Part shown: positions 7,656 through 17,600 of the stretch, piece by piece | Layout of the letters: the number at the start of each line of letters is the position of its first letter | Position numbering within the stretch: the stretch's first letter is position 1 | Assembly: GCA_027485405.1 (NCBI GenBank) | Contig: JAIXRB010000105.1 | Span: 1-49,953 of the forward strand | DNA length: 49,953 nucleotides | Reading direction: 5' to 3' | From: Leptospiraceae bacterium | GTDB lineage: Bacteria; Spirochaetota; Leptospiria; Leptospirales; Leptospiraceae | Program-made: the position numbers and the translations under genes | The notes under the pieces: generated by a model | What the model was told of the DNA's origin: nothing | The model's database searches: none | What the model saw: the letters and a program-made list of their open reading frames with translations, nothing else

Positions 7656-10217
7656 ATGAATTTCATGAACCTGATTAAAAACTCGAATTTAAAAATGAAA
7701 CTCATCGCGAGTTTCGTAGGAATCAGTTCAATAGTCATCCTCTGTATTGGAACATTAAGCTACTTAAGTGGCAAAAATTCTGTGCAGTCTCTAGCAATGC
7801 GGCAATTAACGATGGCTAGGGATATGCGAAAAGAATTTTTAACTACGTATTATGGTGATTTAAAAAATTCGATACTTACTTTGAACAATGATGCCGTCAT
7901 GGCAAGCGCGGCAAGGGAGTTTAGCGCCGCTTATAAATTGTATTCAAAGGAGGCAGGGAAAGATGCCAATCTCGAAGATATCAAAAATGCCAATCGAAGA
8001 CTAGAATCTGAATTTCTGAGCAAAGTAAACGAAACTTCAAAAGAAAACTATCCAGCTGGAATTTTTTCAACTAACAATTTCAATGGTAATGTTTTAAAAA
8101 ATTCCTATATTACCACAAATCCTTACAAACAGGGTGAAAAGCACAAACTAGACTTTGCAAACGATGGTTCAACGTATTCCAGGGTTCATGCAAAATACCA
8201 TCCTCATTTTAGGGATTATTTAGAGCGCTATCGATACTATGATATATTTATTCTAGATAATGATGGAGAAATAGTCTATACTGTTTTTAAAGAACTAGAT
8301 TTAGGAACCAATTTAATCAACGGCGGATTGAGCGACTCAAATATTGGAGAACTGTATAGTCGTCTCAGGAATACTAGTGATCAAAACAATTTACTCGCTT
8401 CCCTCTTTGGTTTTTATGCTCCTTCTTACGGTGCACCTGCTCAATTCTTTGGTATTCCGATAATGGACGGCAGAACGAAATTAGGTGTCCTTATGGTTCA
8501 AATTCCCATCGATGAAATAAATAAAACAATGACAGGTGATAAGAAATGGAGAGAACTTGGATTAGGTGAAACAGGGGAAGTCTACGTCGTTGGAAAAGAT
8601 TTTAAAATGCGAAGTGATTCTCGAGAGTTAGTTGAGAATCCGAAGCAATTTGTTGAAAATCTGAAAGAAAATGGAACTGATTCTAAATTGATTCAAAAGA
8701 TGGATTCTTTGAAATCTACAATTCTAATGCTTGAAGTCAAATCCGAATCGGTAAAAGAAGCATTGAACGGTCAAAGCGGATCATGGACTATAAAAGATTA
8801 TCGAAATGTAGATGTTTTGAGTGCTTATTCTTTTGTCGAAACTCCAACCGGAAAATGGGCAATCGTCGCAGAAATTGATTTGGAAGAGGCAATAGCCGAA
8901 TCCAAAAATCTTTTAAGTAAAACTTTAATTTTCGGGTTCTTTACATTGGTCTTTGTGGTCTTTTTTGCGATTTTTATTGCAAGTATATTAAATTCGCCTA
9001 TTAAAAGGTTAGTCGCAATGGCTAAGCAAGTTGCTTTAGACGTCAAGGCCGGGAAGCTTGGTTCTAGAATGGGTCAAGAAGGATTGAGTGTTGACTTTAG
9101 AGAAATACCTCCTGGGATCAATGACATATTAGAATCAATACTAGCGCCAATTGAAGAGGCGTCAACGGTCTTAGCTGAAATGTCCAACGGCAATTTGACT
9201 ACGTATGTCACTGGAGATTATAAGGGTGATCATGCGGATATTAAAAATGCCTTAAATAGAAGCTTGGATTCTTTCAATGAGATTCTGGGAAGTCTTACCA
9301 TTGCAGTAGACGAAATGCAAAATGGAGCAGGTCAAATTTCAGATGCTAGTCAATCATTGTCCCAAGGAACTTCAGAGCAATCTGCCTCTGTGGAAGAAAT
9401 TTCAGCCGCAGTAACGGAATTAAGCTCGCAGACAAAACTTGCAACAGCAAACACCAAGAAGGCGAACATTTTGTCTTTTGAGACATTGGAGAGATCTAAA
9501 AAAGGCTCTGAAATGATGAAAGAGCTTATGAATTCAATGATTCAGATCAAAACAGCTTCTGGTAATATATCAAAAATCATCAAAGCTATTGATGAAATCG
9601 CTTTTCAAACAAATCTTTTATCACTCAATGCGGCAGTAGAAGCCGCTCGAGCAGGAAAGCACGGAAAGGGTTTTGCTGTGGTCGCCGCAGAAGTAAAAAG
9701 CCTATCAGACAGAAGTGCAAAAGCGGCAAAAGAAACAGCAGATTTGATTTTGGAATCAGTTAACAAAGCAAATGCTGGAGCTGAAATCGCTGAAAAAACT
9801 GTATCTGCTCTTTCTGAAATTGGTAGAAGTGTTGAAGAAGTTGCTAATCTAATGAAAGAAGTAACTACGGCTTCCGAAGAACAATCAATAGCCCTTTCCG
9901 AAGTTGAAAAAAGCATCCATCAAATCGAAGAAGTAACTCAAAACAATGCCGCCAATTCGGAAGAAACAGCCGCCGCTTCCACAGAGTTAGCTGGTCAAGC
10001 AGACAGCATAGGTGAAATGGTAGGAAAATTTAGAGTCAAGACAGACGTTATTAAAAAAAATTCTACCAGCAGAAGATCTTTAACATTCCTAAAAGCAGAA
10101 CCTTCGGAACAAAAGTCCCAAAAAGAACATAAGAAAGAAGAATTAAAAGAACCTCCAAAGAAACCAAAAGCGAAACCAGAAATCTCTTTAGAAGACGATG
10201 ATTTTGGTCAATTTTGA
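7656..10217 (+). CDS. Methyl-accepting chemotaxis protein with C-terminal tether motif
   Basis: 853 residues. TM1 is about 14-36, the large periplasmic sensor (dCache-like, with GLGETGEVYVVGKDFKMRSDS) about 37-420, and TM2 about 423-447. A HAMP segment follows, with a second HAMP-like stretch (APIEEASTVLAEMSNGNLT). The long methyl-accepting coiled coil has the conserved hairpin tip AFQTNLLSLNAAVEAARAGKH at about 648. After the coiled coil comes a Lys/Pro/Glu-rich linker and a C-terminal EDDDFGQF. The last five residues (D-F-G-Q-F) fit the x-[HFYW]-x-x-[HFYW] pattern of CheR/CheB-tethering pentapeptides. AAGGTAG upstream is a plausible SD. The gene is embedded in the che operon, so this may be the dedicated receptor of that array. 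Its ligand is unknown. Confidence 0.95.
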   Translation: MNFMNLIKNSNLKMKLIASFVGISSIVILCIGTLSYLSGKNSVQSLAMRQLTMARDMRKEFLTTYYGDLKNSILTLNNDAVMASAAREFSAAYKLYSKEAGKDANLEDIKNANRRLESEFLSKVNETSKENYPAGIFSTNNFNGNVLKNSYITTNPYKQGEKHKLDFANDGSTYSRVHAKYHPHFRDYLERYRYYDIFILDNDGEIVYTVFKELDLGTNLINGGLSDSNIGELYSRLRNTSDQNNLLASLFGFYAPSYGAPAQFFGIPIMDGRTKLGVLMVQIPIDEINKTMTGDKKWRELGLGETGEVYVVGKDFKMRSDSRELVENPKQFVENLKENGTDSKLIQKMDSLKSTILMLEVKSESVKEALNGQSGSWTIKDYRNVDVLSAYSFVETPTGKWAIVAEIDLEEAIAESKNLLSKTLIFGFFTLVFVVFFAIFIASILNSPIKRLVAMAKQVALDVKAGKLGSRMGQEGLSVDFREIPPGINDILESILAPIEEASTVLAEMSNGNLTTYVTGDYKGDHADIKNALNRSLDSFNEILGSLTIAVDEMQNGAGQISDASQSLSQGTSEQSASVEEISAAVTELSSQTKLATANTKKANILSFETLERSKKGSEMMKELMNSMIQIKTASGNISKIIKAIDEIAFQTNLLSLNAAVEAARAGKHGKGFAVVAAEVKSLSDRSAKAAKETADLILESVNKANAGAEIAEKTVSALSEIGRSVEEVANLMKEVTTASEEQSIALSEVEKSIHQIEEVTQNNAANSEETAAASTELAGQADSIGEMVGKFRVKTDVIKKNSTSRRSLTFLKAEPSEQKSQKEHKKEELKEPPKKPKAKPEISLEDDDFGQF

Positions 10218-10223
10218 GGCTAT

Positions 10224-10769
10224 ATGAGCTTGGAAAAACTCAAATCTAAAAATGAATTAGATGAAGATGATGATTTCTATGATGAAGAGGAAGAAGATTC
10301 TCTTTTAGACAATTATCTAATTTTCAAATGCGATGGAAAAGACTACGCGCTTGAAATTCGTTTCGTGACAGAAATCGTTGCCCTCCAAGAGATTACAGAA
10401 ATTCCAGATCTTCCTCCCTACCTAAAAGGGATCATCAATCTTCGGGGTAAAGTATTGCCTGTCTTAGACGTCAGAATTAGATTTAATATGTTAGAATCCG
10501 AGTATACGGAGAGAACTTGTTTGGTGATTGCGGCAAAAGAAAATTCGATGATAGGACTAATTGTCGATGCAGTTACTGAAGTTATTAAAATCCCAAGCTC
10601 AGAAATTGAGCCTCCGCCAAAAATGAATGATACAGTGAGCAGTCGCTTCGTAACTGGAATTGGAAAGGCAAAAGAAGGAGTTAAGATTATCTTAAATTTA
10701 CATAATTTAGTTTATGAAGACGAAGTTAGACGAATTGATGCGCAAATCAAAGAGTTGAATGATAAATAA
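10224..10769 (+). CDS. cheW: CheW chemotaxis coupling protein
   Basis: 181 residues. A very acidic N-terminal stretch (about 12-28, rich in Asp/Glu) precedes a standard CheW fold with YALEIRFVTEIVALQEITEIP, YLKGIINLRGKVLPVLDVRIRF and GLIVDAVTEVIKIPSSEI. CheW links receptors to CheA in the membrane-associated array. It begins six bases after the receptor stop, and the receptor's own TGAGG supplies the SD. The acidic head is not part of the usual CheW fold and is not seen in E. coli-type CheW. Confidence 0.95.
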   Translation: MSLEKLKSKNELDEDDDFYDEEEEDSLLDNYLIFKCDGKDYALEIRFVTEIVALQEITEIPDLPPYLKGIINLRGKVLPVLDVRIRFNMLESEYTERTCLVIAAKENSMIGLIVDAVTEVIKIPSSEIEPPPKMNDTVSSRFVTGIGKAKEGVKIILNLHNLVYEDEVRRIDAQIKELNDK

Positions 10770-10771
10770 AA

Positions 10772-12715
10772 ATGGATGAGTTCTTAAGAGATTTTTTAAA
10801 AGATACAAGAGAAGATCTAAACAAAATAGAATCTAATCTTGTTAATTTAGAAAAGAAAATTTCTGCGAACGAAGAAATTGATTTTGACGTTGTCAATGCT
10901 ATTTTCCGACATTTCCATAGTATAAAAGGCTCATCTGGTTTTTTTCATTTAAGCGAATTGGTTCGTGTTGCCCACCAAGCAGAAAACATCTTAGATTCTT
11001 ATAGAAAAAAAACTCTGAGCATTGAGCCCGAGTCATTAGATGTAATTTTAAAAGTTAGGGATTTCATTGGAGAGATCGTAGAACGTATAGAAGAAACTGG
11101 AAGTGACAAAGGTCTGGAAGAGACTGCAGATGCATTGATCGAGGAATTAAAGAGCTTAGAGAAAAAGGAAAATTCCGGTGATTCTATCCAAGAAGAGAAG
11201 ACAAAACCAAAAAAATTTGGATTGTTCACCGAAGAACCTCCTGCGGAAAAGCCTAAAAAATCTAAGAATTTTGGACTTTTTGTTGAACCAGAAACAGTAG
11301 AGGATCTACCTCCCCTTCCTAAAGTCAAAAAATTTGGACTGTTTACTGCAGAATCCTTAGATACTCCTGTAGTTTCAGATCCTTCAGTTGATAAAGAAAT
11401 AAGCCCACCTCCAAACCAACTTCAAATCAGCGAACCTCTTCCTGAACCTAAGCCAAACTTAGCACCTAGACAAGCCACTCAAACAGCCGAATCAAAAGGT
11501 TCTACAGGGAATGAGATCAAAGATGTTCGAGTAACAACAGATAAACTTGATTCTCTTTTAGATTTACTTGGAGAGCTAGTCATAGTGGAAGCTATGGTAT
11601 CTCGTCAAACAAATGACGGCATACTGAACATGGAAATGCTTCGAAAAGCCGCCTTCCAATTAGGTAAAGTAACGCGTAACCTACAAGAGGTAGGTCTTGC
11701 TATGCGAATGGTTCCCGTTTCTGGTTTGTTTCAGAAAATGACAAGGCTCGTTCGAGATCTTTCGAAAAAATCAAATAAATTGGTCAATTTTAAGGTTATT
11801 GGTGAAGAGACAGAGATTGATAAAACAATTGTAGAGCAGTTAAGCGATCCTTTGGTCCATATGATTCGCAATTCCTTAGATCATGGAATGGAAACAAAGG
11901 AAGAAAGAGCCAATACCAATAAGCCTGCGACTGGCAGTATTTCTTTGGAAGCAAAACACAAAGGAAACGAGATTTGGATCATAATCAAAGATGATGGTCG
12001 GGGCCTCAACCGAGAAAAAATTCTTAAAAAAGCAAAAGAGCAAAATATTATAAAAACAAACGGAACAGAGCTTTCCGATGAGGAAGTTTGGAACCTGATA
12101 TTCGAGCCTGGTTTTTCTACTGCGGAAAAGATAACTGATCTTTCTGGAAGAGGGGTCGGGATGGATGTTGTCCGAAAGAACATAAGCCAAATCAAAGGAA
12201 AAATTGACTTAAAATCAAAGTTAGGCGAAGGAACTTCTATCTATCTAAGAATCCCGCTGACTTTGGCAATCATTGATGCAATCGTGGTAAAGTATTCAGA
12301 CCGATATTATGTTCTGCCTACAGACAGCATTGATCGGTTTGTAGATTTAACAATACACTCTGTCTCAGAAATCTATGACAATCAAGAGCTGATTCGCATA
12401 GGCGAAAAATTGATTTCAATCATTAACCTAAATAATATGTTTAAATACAGCAAAGTAAAAGAAGTTCAAGATGAAAAAATTGCTGTCGTGATTGGAAAAA
12501 ATAAAGAATACGTGGCAATTCGTTTGGATGAAATCATCGGACCTCAACAAGTTGTTGTAAAATCATTGGATGATACGATGGAACATTTAGAGGGAATCTC
12601 TGGTAGTGCCATTTTGGGTGATGGGCAAGTTGGATTAATTCTAGAACCAGAATTCATTATTAGAAAGTATGTAACCTCCAAAATGGATTCTCTCACAGAA
12701 GTAACGCAAGCATGA
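10772..12715 (+). CDS. cheA: CheA chemotaxis histidine kinase with repeated FGLF motifs in the linker
   Basis: 647 residues. The Hpt (P1) domain has phosphorylated H49 in FRHFHSIKGSSGFF. The region 130-245 is a low-complexity Lys/Pro/Glu linker in the place where P2 is normally found. It holds three copies of K-[KN]-F-G-L-F, with the first Phe at 149, 167 and 188. From about 250 follow the dimerisation P3 (KLDSLLDLLGELVI), the P4 ATPase (HMIRNSLDHGME, DDGRGLN, GRGVGMDVV) and a C-terminal CheW-like P5 (about 515-640). I see no globular P2, so CheY/CheB docking may work differently here. It starts two bases after cheW and overlaps cheR by four. Confidence 0.95.
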   Translation: MDEFLRDFLKDTREDLNKIESNLVNLEKKISANEEIDFDVVNAIFRHFHSIKGSSGFFHLSELVRVAHQAENILDSYRKKTLSIEPESLDVILKVRDFIGEIVERIEETGSDKGLEETADALIEELKSLEKKENSGDSIQEEKTKPKKFGLFTEEPPAEKPKKSKNFGLFVEPETVEDLPPLPKVKKFGLFTAESLDTPVVSDPSVDKEISPPPNQLQISEPLPEPKPNLAPRQATQTAESKGSTGNEIKDVRVTTDKLDSLLDLLGELVIVEAMVSRQTNDGILNMEMLRKAAFQLGKVTRNLQEVGLAMRMVPVSGLFQKMTRLVRDLSKKSNKLVNFKVIGEETEIDKTIVEQLSDPLVHMIRNSLDHGMETKEERANTNKPATGSISLEAKHKGNEIWIIIKDDGRGLNREKILKKAKEQNIIKTNGTELSDEEVWNLIFEPGFSTAEKITDLSGRGVGMDVVRKNISQIKGKIDLKSKLGEGTSIYLRIPLTLAIIDAIVVKYSDRYYVLPTDSIDRFVDLTIHSVSEIYDNQELIRIGEKLISIINLNNMFKYSKVKEVQDEKIAVVIGKNKEYVAIRLDEIIGPQQVVVKSLDDTMEHLEGISGSAILGDGQVGLILEPEFIIRKYVTSKMDSLTEVTQA

Positions 12716-13536
12716 TAGGCTTAGACGATGCGTTGTATTTGAAATTTGCACTTTTGATCAAAGAAAAAGTAGGTATTGAATACGGTGCGGATCAAAAGAA
12801 TCTTTTAAACAACCGTTTGATGTCACTGCTACTTGCCAATAAAATTGAAGATTTTAATGAGTATTATGATTTGATCAGCAAGGATTCAAAGGGCAATTAT
12901 TTATCTGAGTTCATTGCAAAAATAACTACAAATCATACATACTTTTATCGAGAAAAGAGCCATTTTGAGTTTCTAGAATCCCGAATATTCCAGGAACATG
13001 AAGTAGATATCTCCCAGCGAAACAAGAAAGATTTGCGGTACTGGGTTGCCGCAAGTTCCACAGGCGAAGAGCCTTATATGCTCGCAATGATGCTAAAGAA
13101 TCACTTCGTTGATAGAAACATAGTGCCTGTTAAAGTTTTAGCTACGGATATATCTAGAAAAGTGGTTGAAAAAGCTACAGAAGGAAAGTATAAGAGATCT
13201 GAAGTCGATAAACTTCCTGAATACTATGTCCAAACTTTTTTCAATCAAGTCGATACAAAGTTTTTTGAAGTAAAACCGGATGTAAAAAGCCTCGTGACAT
13301 TTCGAGTTCTCAATTTAGTTCGAGATTCATTTCCGTTCCAAGGTAAGTTCGATGTAATTTTTATCCGAAACGTAATGATTTATTTTGATGAAGAGACGCG
13401 CAGAACCCTCATTTCTCAATTGTATGATTTATTAAATGACAACGGGTATCTATTCATTGGACAAACGGAATCCATTCATTTTAAGATAAAAAAATTCAAC
13501 CAGGTGTTTCCATCTGTATTTAAAAAAGATATATAA
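12712..13536 (+). CDS. cheR: CheR chemoreceptor glutamate methyltransferase
   Basis: 274 residues. The N-terminal helical domain (about 1-85) includes ITTNHTYFYREKSHFEFL. The SAM-binding domain has WVAASSTGEEPYMLAMML and a typical VLATDISRKVVEKATEGKY strand. The beta-subdomain region (YYVQTFFNQVDTKFFEVKP) is present, the part that binds receptor tail pentapeptides in tethered systems. A DVIFIRNVMIYFDEETR motif and GYLFIGQTESI close the fold. It uses SAM to methylate receptor glutamates during adaptation. ATGA overlap with the cheA stop indicates coupled translation. Confidence 0.95.
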   Translation: MIGLDDALYLKFALLIKEKVGIEYGADQKNLLNNRLMSLLLANKIEDFNEYYDLISKDSKGNYLSEFIAKITTNHTYFYREKSHFEFLESRIFQEHEVDISQRNKKDLRYWVAASSTGEEPYMLAMMLKNHFVDRNIVPVKVLATDISRKVVEKATEGKYKRSEVDKLPEYYVQTFFNQVDTKFFEVKPDVKSLVTFRVLNLVRDSFPFQGKFDVIFIRNVMIYFDEETRRTLISQLYDLLNDNGYLFIGQTESIHFKIKKFNQVFPSVFKKDI

Positions 13537-14589
13537 ATGGCGAAGAAAATCCGTGTTTTGATTGTTGATGACCAATCCGTTATTAGGTCCATTTTAGCTA
13601 AGGGACTATCAGAATTTCCTGATATCGAAGTTATCGGGAAGGCGGCAGATGCCTGGGAAGCCAGAGATCTTATTGTAGAGCACGAACCAGATGTAGTTAC
13701 TCTAGATGTTGAGATGCCAAAAATGAATGGCTTGCAATTTCTAAAAAAGCTTATGCCTCAATACCCTTTGCCAATCATCATGGTGAGTTCGCTGACTCAA
13801 GAAGGACAAACCACAACAATTGAGGCGCTTGAATCCGGAGCGGTTGATTTTGTCGCGAAACCAGACGGTAGCGATGGAAGTATGCCAAAGATGATTTCGG
13901 AACTCTATGAAAAGATCGTTGTTGCATCTAAAGTAGATGTTAGTGGATGGAAGGTTGAAAAAAATGCTCCGAAAATTAAAAAGCCCGCTGTTAAAAAGTT
14001 AAATCTTACTTCCAGAAACCATATTTCTTTGATTGCAATTGGGGCATCGACTGGCGGTACTACCGCTCTCATTGAAATCATTACCTCTTTGCCACAAAAT
14101 ATGCCGGGAATAGTTATAGTCCAACATATGCCAGAGGGCTTTACTCGGATGTTTGCCAATCGGCTCAACACACTGTCTGAGTTGGAAGTCAAAGAAGCAG
14201 AAGATTTAGAAGAAATCAAACCTGGCAAAGTTTTAATAGCCCCTGGAGATAGACATTTGCTGGTGGAAAAGTCTTCAATGGGACATAGAGTTCGTTTGTC
14301 TAGTGCTGAAAAAGTAACCGGACACAGACCGTCAGTAGATGCTATGTTTTCTTCGATTGCAGATCTTAGTATTGCTCGGGAAACCTTAGGTATCATCTTA
14401 ACTGGTATGGGAAAAGATGGAGCACAAGGACTTTGCAAAATGAGGGAAAGAGGTTCAAAGACCATCGGACAAGATGCGGCAAGCTGTGTCGTTTATGGTA
14501 TGCCGAGAGAAGCTTACCTGCAAGGTGGGGTGGAAAAACAAGTATCTCTTAGTCAGATTCCAGAAGCTATCATTAGCATTTTAAAATAG
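13537..14589 (+). CDS. cheB: CheB protein-glutamate methylesterase/deamidase
   Basis: 350 residues. The receiver domain (1-125) has D11/D12 and phosphoacceptor D57 in VVTLDVEMPKMNG. The linker is about 130-160. The methylesterase domain has the catalytic triad S171 (IGASTGGT), H197 (QHMPEGFT) and D294 (GMGKDGAQGL). It removes methyl groups from receptors when phosphorylated by CheA. The start codon follows the cheR stop with no gap. It is the last gene of the operon. No clear terminator follows before the next gene at 14632. Confidence 0.96.
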   Translation: MAKKIRVLIVDDQSVIRSILAKGLSEFPDIEVIGKAADAWEARDLIVEHEPDVVTLDVEMPKMNGLQFLKKLMPQYPLPIIMVSSLTQEGQTTTIEALESGAVDFVAKPDGSDGSMPKMISELYEKIVVASKVDVSGWKVEKNAPKIKKPAVKKLNLTSRNHISLIAIGASTGGTTALIEIITSLPQNMPGIVIVQHMPEGFTRMFANRLNTLSELEVKEAEDLEEIKPGKVLIAPGDRHLLVEKSSMGHRVRLSSAEKVTGHRPSVDAMFSSIADLSIARETLGIILTGMGKDGAQGLCKMRERGSKTIGQDAASCVVYGMPREAYLQGGVEKQVSLSQIPEAIISILK

Positions 14590-14631
14590 TTCTTCCTGAT
14601 TTTTTCCCGATAATTAGAATAGGGGCATCGT

Positions 14632-17600
14632 ATGCGCGGAGAGGTATTTTTTAAAAAAAGTGCGATTCTCTTGTGGGTTGGAATCCTATTTTTTGGTGGG
14701 TGTTCTTTGCCTTCCCTGGTGCGTAGCCCTTTAGAGACTTTTTCGACATTTCGTTTTTTTCAAACCGCAACGACCGATTATGCTATTCGCTTCAATGTTA
14801 CAGGACTAGCAAGCACTGGACTTGCAATTCGCAACGGAAGTGATCTTGTCAGACCAACGAATGACGGGACCTATACCTTTGCTACCCGAGTTGTCTCTGG
14901 AACTAGCTACAACGTCTCGATAGAGACCCAACCTTCCAATCCCACTCAGGCCTGTCGCCTGCGAGGGGAGTCGGGAACGGTCACAAGGGGGGATGTCTCA
15001 AACATTGAGGTACTCTGTGACCCAGCCTTGGCCAGTGATACAGTCAGTGGAACTATAACTGGTCTAGCAGGATCAGGGCTTACTTTGTCAAATACGACTC
15101 CAACTGGAACTCAGAATATAACAATAAATAGTACATCCTTTTCGTTTTCATCACAAGCTATTGGAACAAGTTATAGCATTAGTATAGTTAGCCAACCTAC
15201 AAATCCATCTCAAACTTGTACATTGGGAACAGGAGCAACTGGAACAATGGCGACTGGCGGAGTTCGGTTGACTTTAACATGTACAACCGATTCCTTTCCA
15301 GTGCGAGTGCGAGTAGTGGGAATCCAGGGTTTGTTAGCTCCTGCAGGTCAGTTGAACCTAATGTTAAATGGTTCAACTACATTGGCTTTTCAGCAAGATG
15401 GAACTCAAACCTTCACGGAACAAATTGCAAGTGGTTCAACTTATACAGTAGTTACTACAAATTCTCCTGGGGGAACTTCAGGAATTATTTCAACAGGTAA
15501 ATGCACAATTCCATCTAATACTGGTGTAGTTGGCGCTAGTGCAGTAACCGTTCTTGTCAATTGTTCAAATGGATTTACCGTACAAGGAACAATAACAAAT
15601 CCGGGCGGTTCTGCTTCGAGCATAATCGGCAGTGGACTGCAAGTAGAAATCGTTCACAACGGATCGGGGAGTTTTTTCCCGACAGAAAGGGTTTCTCTAG
15701 CACCTGGAAGCACTCAGTTGGTTTTTTCCAATCCTATCCCAGCAGGTTCTGGCTATGAAATCCAAGTCGTCACGCATCCTTCCTCCCCGACGCAAACTTG
15801 TAGTATCCCAACAGGGTCAATGGGCACAATCTCTGGTGAAGTCACAAACGTTCAGATGGACTGTTTCTTGCCAGTCCCCGGATTTTCCATTGCCGGGGGC
15901 ACTGTAAACAACGATCCCTCTTTTTCTCTTACTAATCTCGTATCAGGTTTTTCTGAATTTCGTTATACGACAGGAAATGGAACACAACCCAACCCGACAT
16001 GTAGTACAGGGACTGCTATAACTACTGGAAACCTAACGGTCTCTGGAAATAATGTCTCCACCATATTTGTAATCCAGTGCCCAGTAAGTTCGACTTGGAC
16101 TGTCTCCGAGCAATCGAGCATTATTTTTGCTTTGCAAGTAGCTACTCCTGTTATGAATCCTACAAGCGGAAGTCTGTTGGATGCGGGAACCCAAATTTTT
16201 TCGACGACAACGACCACAGGTCCCACCTATTTGTGCTATACGGTAGGAACGACTACTCCAACGGATCCAGTTTGCGGTTTAACATACAACACCTGTACTA
16301 CGGGAACATTAGGCAATTACACCTACCCAGGCTCAGGAACAAGAATTGTTAAGAATCGATATTGCAAAGAAAACTACACTCAAAGTTCAGTAAGCTCTGG
16401 TACGTATAATCCAAATGTTTACAATGTTGGAGGAACCATTTCAGGTTTAACGACTCCGTTTGGGTCAGGTTCTTTCGTGTTGCGGCTAAATGGCGGAAAT
16501 GACCTCACCATTGCGGCTAATGGAAGCTTTACTTTTGGAACATCTCTTGCTTCCGGTGAAAGCTATGCCGTCACCGTTCACACTTCCCCAACAAGCCCTT
16601 GGCAAACCTGCAATGTTACAAATGGTTCAGGCACGATCTCATCTTCCTCAATTACCAATGTTTCGATTTCCTGTACAATAAATCAATATACAATGACTGG
16701 AACAGTGACTAGTGCCACGGCTCTTCCTACTGGTCTCTCAGTTACGAATGGAACGCAAACTCTTAGTATTTCTCCTGGAGGTACTTCCACTCCAGTCAAT
16801 TTTTCAACACCAATCAACAGTGGAACCGTTCTCAATTTCCAAGTAGTAGCTGAGCCGCCAGGCTGGGCTTGTTCAGCTTCCAATGAAACAACTGTCACCC
16901 TTGCTGGAGCAAATCTAACAAATGTCAATTTTCTATGTGTTTCGGGCTATCGAGCAGGAAACGGTATTGTGTCTAGAAAGCTTGCTCCTATGTCCTACCA
17001 CTACTATAGAGCAAACGTAGAAGCCTTCGCTGGTACAGGGGCTTCTGGGTTTGTCAATAGCTCAGCCTTTCTTTCCACGTTTGCAGAACCGATGGACATC
17101 ACATACGATGGAAGTAGCTATTACGTTGTAGACTCCCAAAACCATGCCATTCGCCGGATCAATGCGAGCAATACTGTAACCACCGTAGCTGGTTCGGGAA
17201 GCTCTGGAAATGATTCTGGAACAACAGGAGACCGATTCAATCTACCGCGGGGAATAGCGACAAACGGTACTTTTTTATTTGTTTCAGAACAATCGGGTCA
17301 TCGCATAAAACGCGTTCGTCTTTCTGATGGAAATACAGAAACAATAGCCGGTGACAATTCTACCTTGAACCCTACTGCGACCAGTGTAGATGATACCAAT
17401 CCTTTGAATGCGAGGTTCAACACCCCCAGTGGTTTGGCTCTGGACGGAACTGTATTGTACATTGCCGAACGCGGTGCCAATTCCATTCGAAGAATGAACT
17501 TAACCACGGGAGCAGTGACAACTTTGGTAACAGGTGGCTCTATCAGTTCTCCCGAAGGCATTACGCACTTTGGGGATTTTGTTTATGTGGCAAACTCGGG

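Noticed and set aside
11876..12195. Two 104-residue minus-strand ORFs inside cheA
   Set aside because: Both are antisense shadows of a fully conserved CheA ATPase domain.
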